Source of the DNA: an uncultured Lachnospiraceae bacterium
Lineage (GTDB): Bacteria; Bacillota; Clostridia; Lachnospirales; Lachnospiraceae
Length of the DNA stretch: 7,575 bases
NCBI GenBank assembly: GCA_947594335.1
Contig: CANQEC010000111.1
Span: forward strand, 1 to 7,575
Direction: 5' to 3'
A model generated the notes under the pieces. The model was not told where the DNA came from. It did no database searches and saw only the letters and a program-made list of their open reading frames with translations. Every line of letters starts with the position of its first letter. Position 1 is the first letter of the stretch. Positions 6,583-7,575 of the stretch are shown here, in pieces. The position numbers and the translations under genes are program-made.

Positions 6583-6642
6583 TATGCGTACGGCAGAGCC
6601 CGCGCGTTAAGAATGTCAAAATAGAGGAGGAGATTATTCATT
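6583..6642 (+). other. Short lipoprotein-glyS spacer with the glyS ribosome binding site
   Basis: This 60-nt gap has no convincing promoter, no terminator hairpin and no T-box elements. It holds AGGAGGAG (6625-6632), about 10 nt before the glyS ATG, a rather long but workable spacing. glyS therefore seems to depend on transcription from the promoter at 5838-5866 or from further upstream. Confidence 0.6.
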
Positions 6643-7575
6643 ATGGAAAAGACAATGGAAAAGATTGTTGCTCTCGCGAAAGGCAGAGGTTTTGTGTATC
6701 CCGGTTCCGAGATTTACGGAGGACTGGCGAATACCTGGGATTACGGCAATCTGGGCGTTGAACTCAAGAACAACGTTAAAAAGGCGTGGTGGCAGAAATT
6801 TGTCACGGAAAACCCGTACAATGTCGGCGTTGACTGTGCGATCCTGATGAATCCGCAGACCTGGGTGGCTTCCGGACATCTCGGCGGCTTTGCCGATCCG
6901 CTGATGGACTGCAAGGAGTGTCATGAGCGCTTCCGCGCGGACAAGCTGATCGAGGATTACTGCCAGGAGAAGGGGATGGAGCTTCCGAAGCCGATCGACG
7001 CCTTCTCCCAGGAGGAGATGAAAAACTTTATCGAGGACAACAACGTTCCATGTCCGACCTGCGGCAAGCATAATTTCACGGATATCCGTCAGTTCAACCT
7101 GATGTTCAAGACCTTCCAGGGCGTGACCGAGGATGCGAAGAACACGGTCTATCTGAGGCCGGAGACAGCCCAGGGTATCTTTGTCAATTTTAAGAATGTG
7201 CAGAGAACTTCCAGAAAGAAGCTGCCGTTCGGCATCGCGCAGATCGGCAAATCCTTCCGAAACGAGATCACGCCGGGCAACTTTACATTCCGCACGCGTG
7301 AGTTTGAGCAGATGGAGCTGGAGTTCTTCTGCGTGCCGGGTACGGATCTTGAGTGGTTCCGGTACTGGAGAGGGTTCTGCCTCGACTGGCTGAAGGCGCT
7401 TGGCATGAAGGATGAAGAGGTGCGCATGCGCGACCATTCGCCGGAGGAGCTCTGCTTCTACAGTAAGGGCACGACGGACATCGAATTCCTGTTCCCGTTC
7501 GGCTGGGGCGAGCTCTGGGGCATTGCGGACCGCACCGACTACGATCTGACGCAGCATCAGACGGTATCCGGCCAG
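6643..7575 (+). CDS. glyS: Glycyl-tRNA synthetase, class II alpha2 type (C-terminus beyond window)
   Basis: The frame stays open to the window edge and gives 311 residues of a family usually about 460 long, so roughly the last third, including the anticodon-binding domain, is missing. The enzyme activates glycine with ATP and charges tRNA-Gly in the cytosol. The start matches the family closely: KGRGFVYPGSEIYGGLANTWDYG, in residues 13-34. Two cysteine pairs, C90-K-E-C93 and C137-P-T-C140, form a zinc-ribbon-like insertion. RPETAQG (172-178) precedes class II motif 2, FRNEITPG...FRTREFEQMELEFF (205-229), with its ATP-binding arginines. This is the single-chain homodimeric enzyme rather than the GlyQ/GlyS alpha2beta2 type of Bacillus. 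The name glyS is commonly used for it; glyQS is also seen. ATG 6643 is supported by AGGAGGAG upstream and by the family N-terminus. Confidence 0.96.
   Translation, partial: MEKTMEKIVALAKGRGFVYPGSEIYGGLANTWDYGNLGVELKNNVKKAWWQKFVTENPYNVGVDCAILMNPQTWVASGHLGGFADPLMDCKECHERFRADKLIEDYCQEKGMELPKPIDAFSQEEMKNFIEDNNVPCPTCGKHNFTDIRQFNLMFKTFQGVTEDAKNTVYLRPETAQGIFVNFKNVQRTSRKKLPFGIAQIGKSFRNEITPGNFTFRTREFEQMELEFFCVPGTDLEWFRYWRGFCLDWLKALGMKDEEVRMRDHSPEELCFYSKGTTDIEFLFPFGWGELWGIADRTDYDLTQHQTVSGQ

Noticed and set aside
5872..6598. 11-nt direct repeat gtacggcagag at 5872-5882 and 6588-6598 flanking the lipoprotein gene
   Set aside because: Several 11-nt matches are expected by chance in a window this size, and there is no inverted repeat, transposase or other sign of mobility.
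6634..7557. 307-codon open frame on the - strand opposite glyS
   Set aside because: The + strand encodes unmistakable GlyRS with class II motif 2. The - strand frame has no domain and is a codon-bias shadow.

Overview
The window looks like chromosomal core sequence from an anaerobic Firmicute, most likely of the class Clostridia and probably near Lachnospiraceae. The evidence is the end of a pyruvate:ferredoxin oxidoreductase, strong AGGAGG-type ribosome binding sites, consensus sigma-A promoters, an era-recO-glyS gene order, the alpha2-type glycyl-tRNA synthetase, and a long bacterial PreP-like M16C peptidase. The taxonomic call is inference from protein style and gene order. All seven genes lie on the + strand. 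There is no tRNA, rRNA, CRISPR array, insertion sequence or prophage gene.

Layout. Positions 1-294 hold the last 97 codons of the pyruvate:ferredoxin oxidoreductase gene. A GC-rich hairpin at about 336-364 follows and probably ends that transcript. A near-perfect promoter (TTGACA, 17 nt, TATACT; 420-448) then drives a compact cluster. First is a four-helix membrane protein that I identify as the lipoprotein intramolecular transacylase Lit (DUF1461/TIGR01906), which most likely starts at a TTG at 496. It overlaps by 4 nt a 991-aa PreP-like zinc peptidase (1170-4145). Next come the ribosome-assembly GTPase Era (4172-5104) and the recombination mediator RecO (5167-5829). A second strong promoter (TTGAAA, 17 nt, TATAAT; 5838-5866) precedes a 225-aa lipoprotein of unknown function (5905-6582). 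Glycyl-tRNA synthetase (6643 to the window edge, C-terminus missing) follows, with no room for a T-box leader.

How the genes relate. Era, RecO and GlyRS are housekeeping functions (30S ribosome maturation, RecF-pathway repair, tRNA charging) that are often neighbours in Firmicutes. Lit and the M16C peptidase appear translationally coupled. Lit acts on lipoproteins in the membrane and the peptidase probably clears small peptides in the cytosol, so a functional link is possible but unproven.

I found no clearly new multi-gene system. The points most worth a second look are a RecO without the cysteine-rich zinc module usual in Firmicutes, the lit-PreP coupling, the uncharacterised lipoprotein with its own promoter next to glyS, and a nested inverted repeat around the first terminator.
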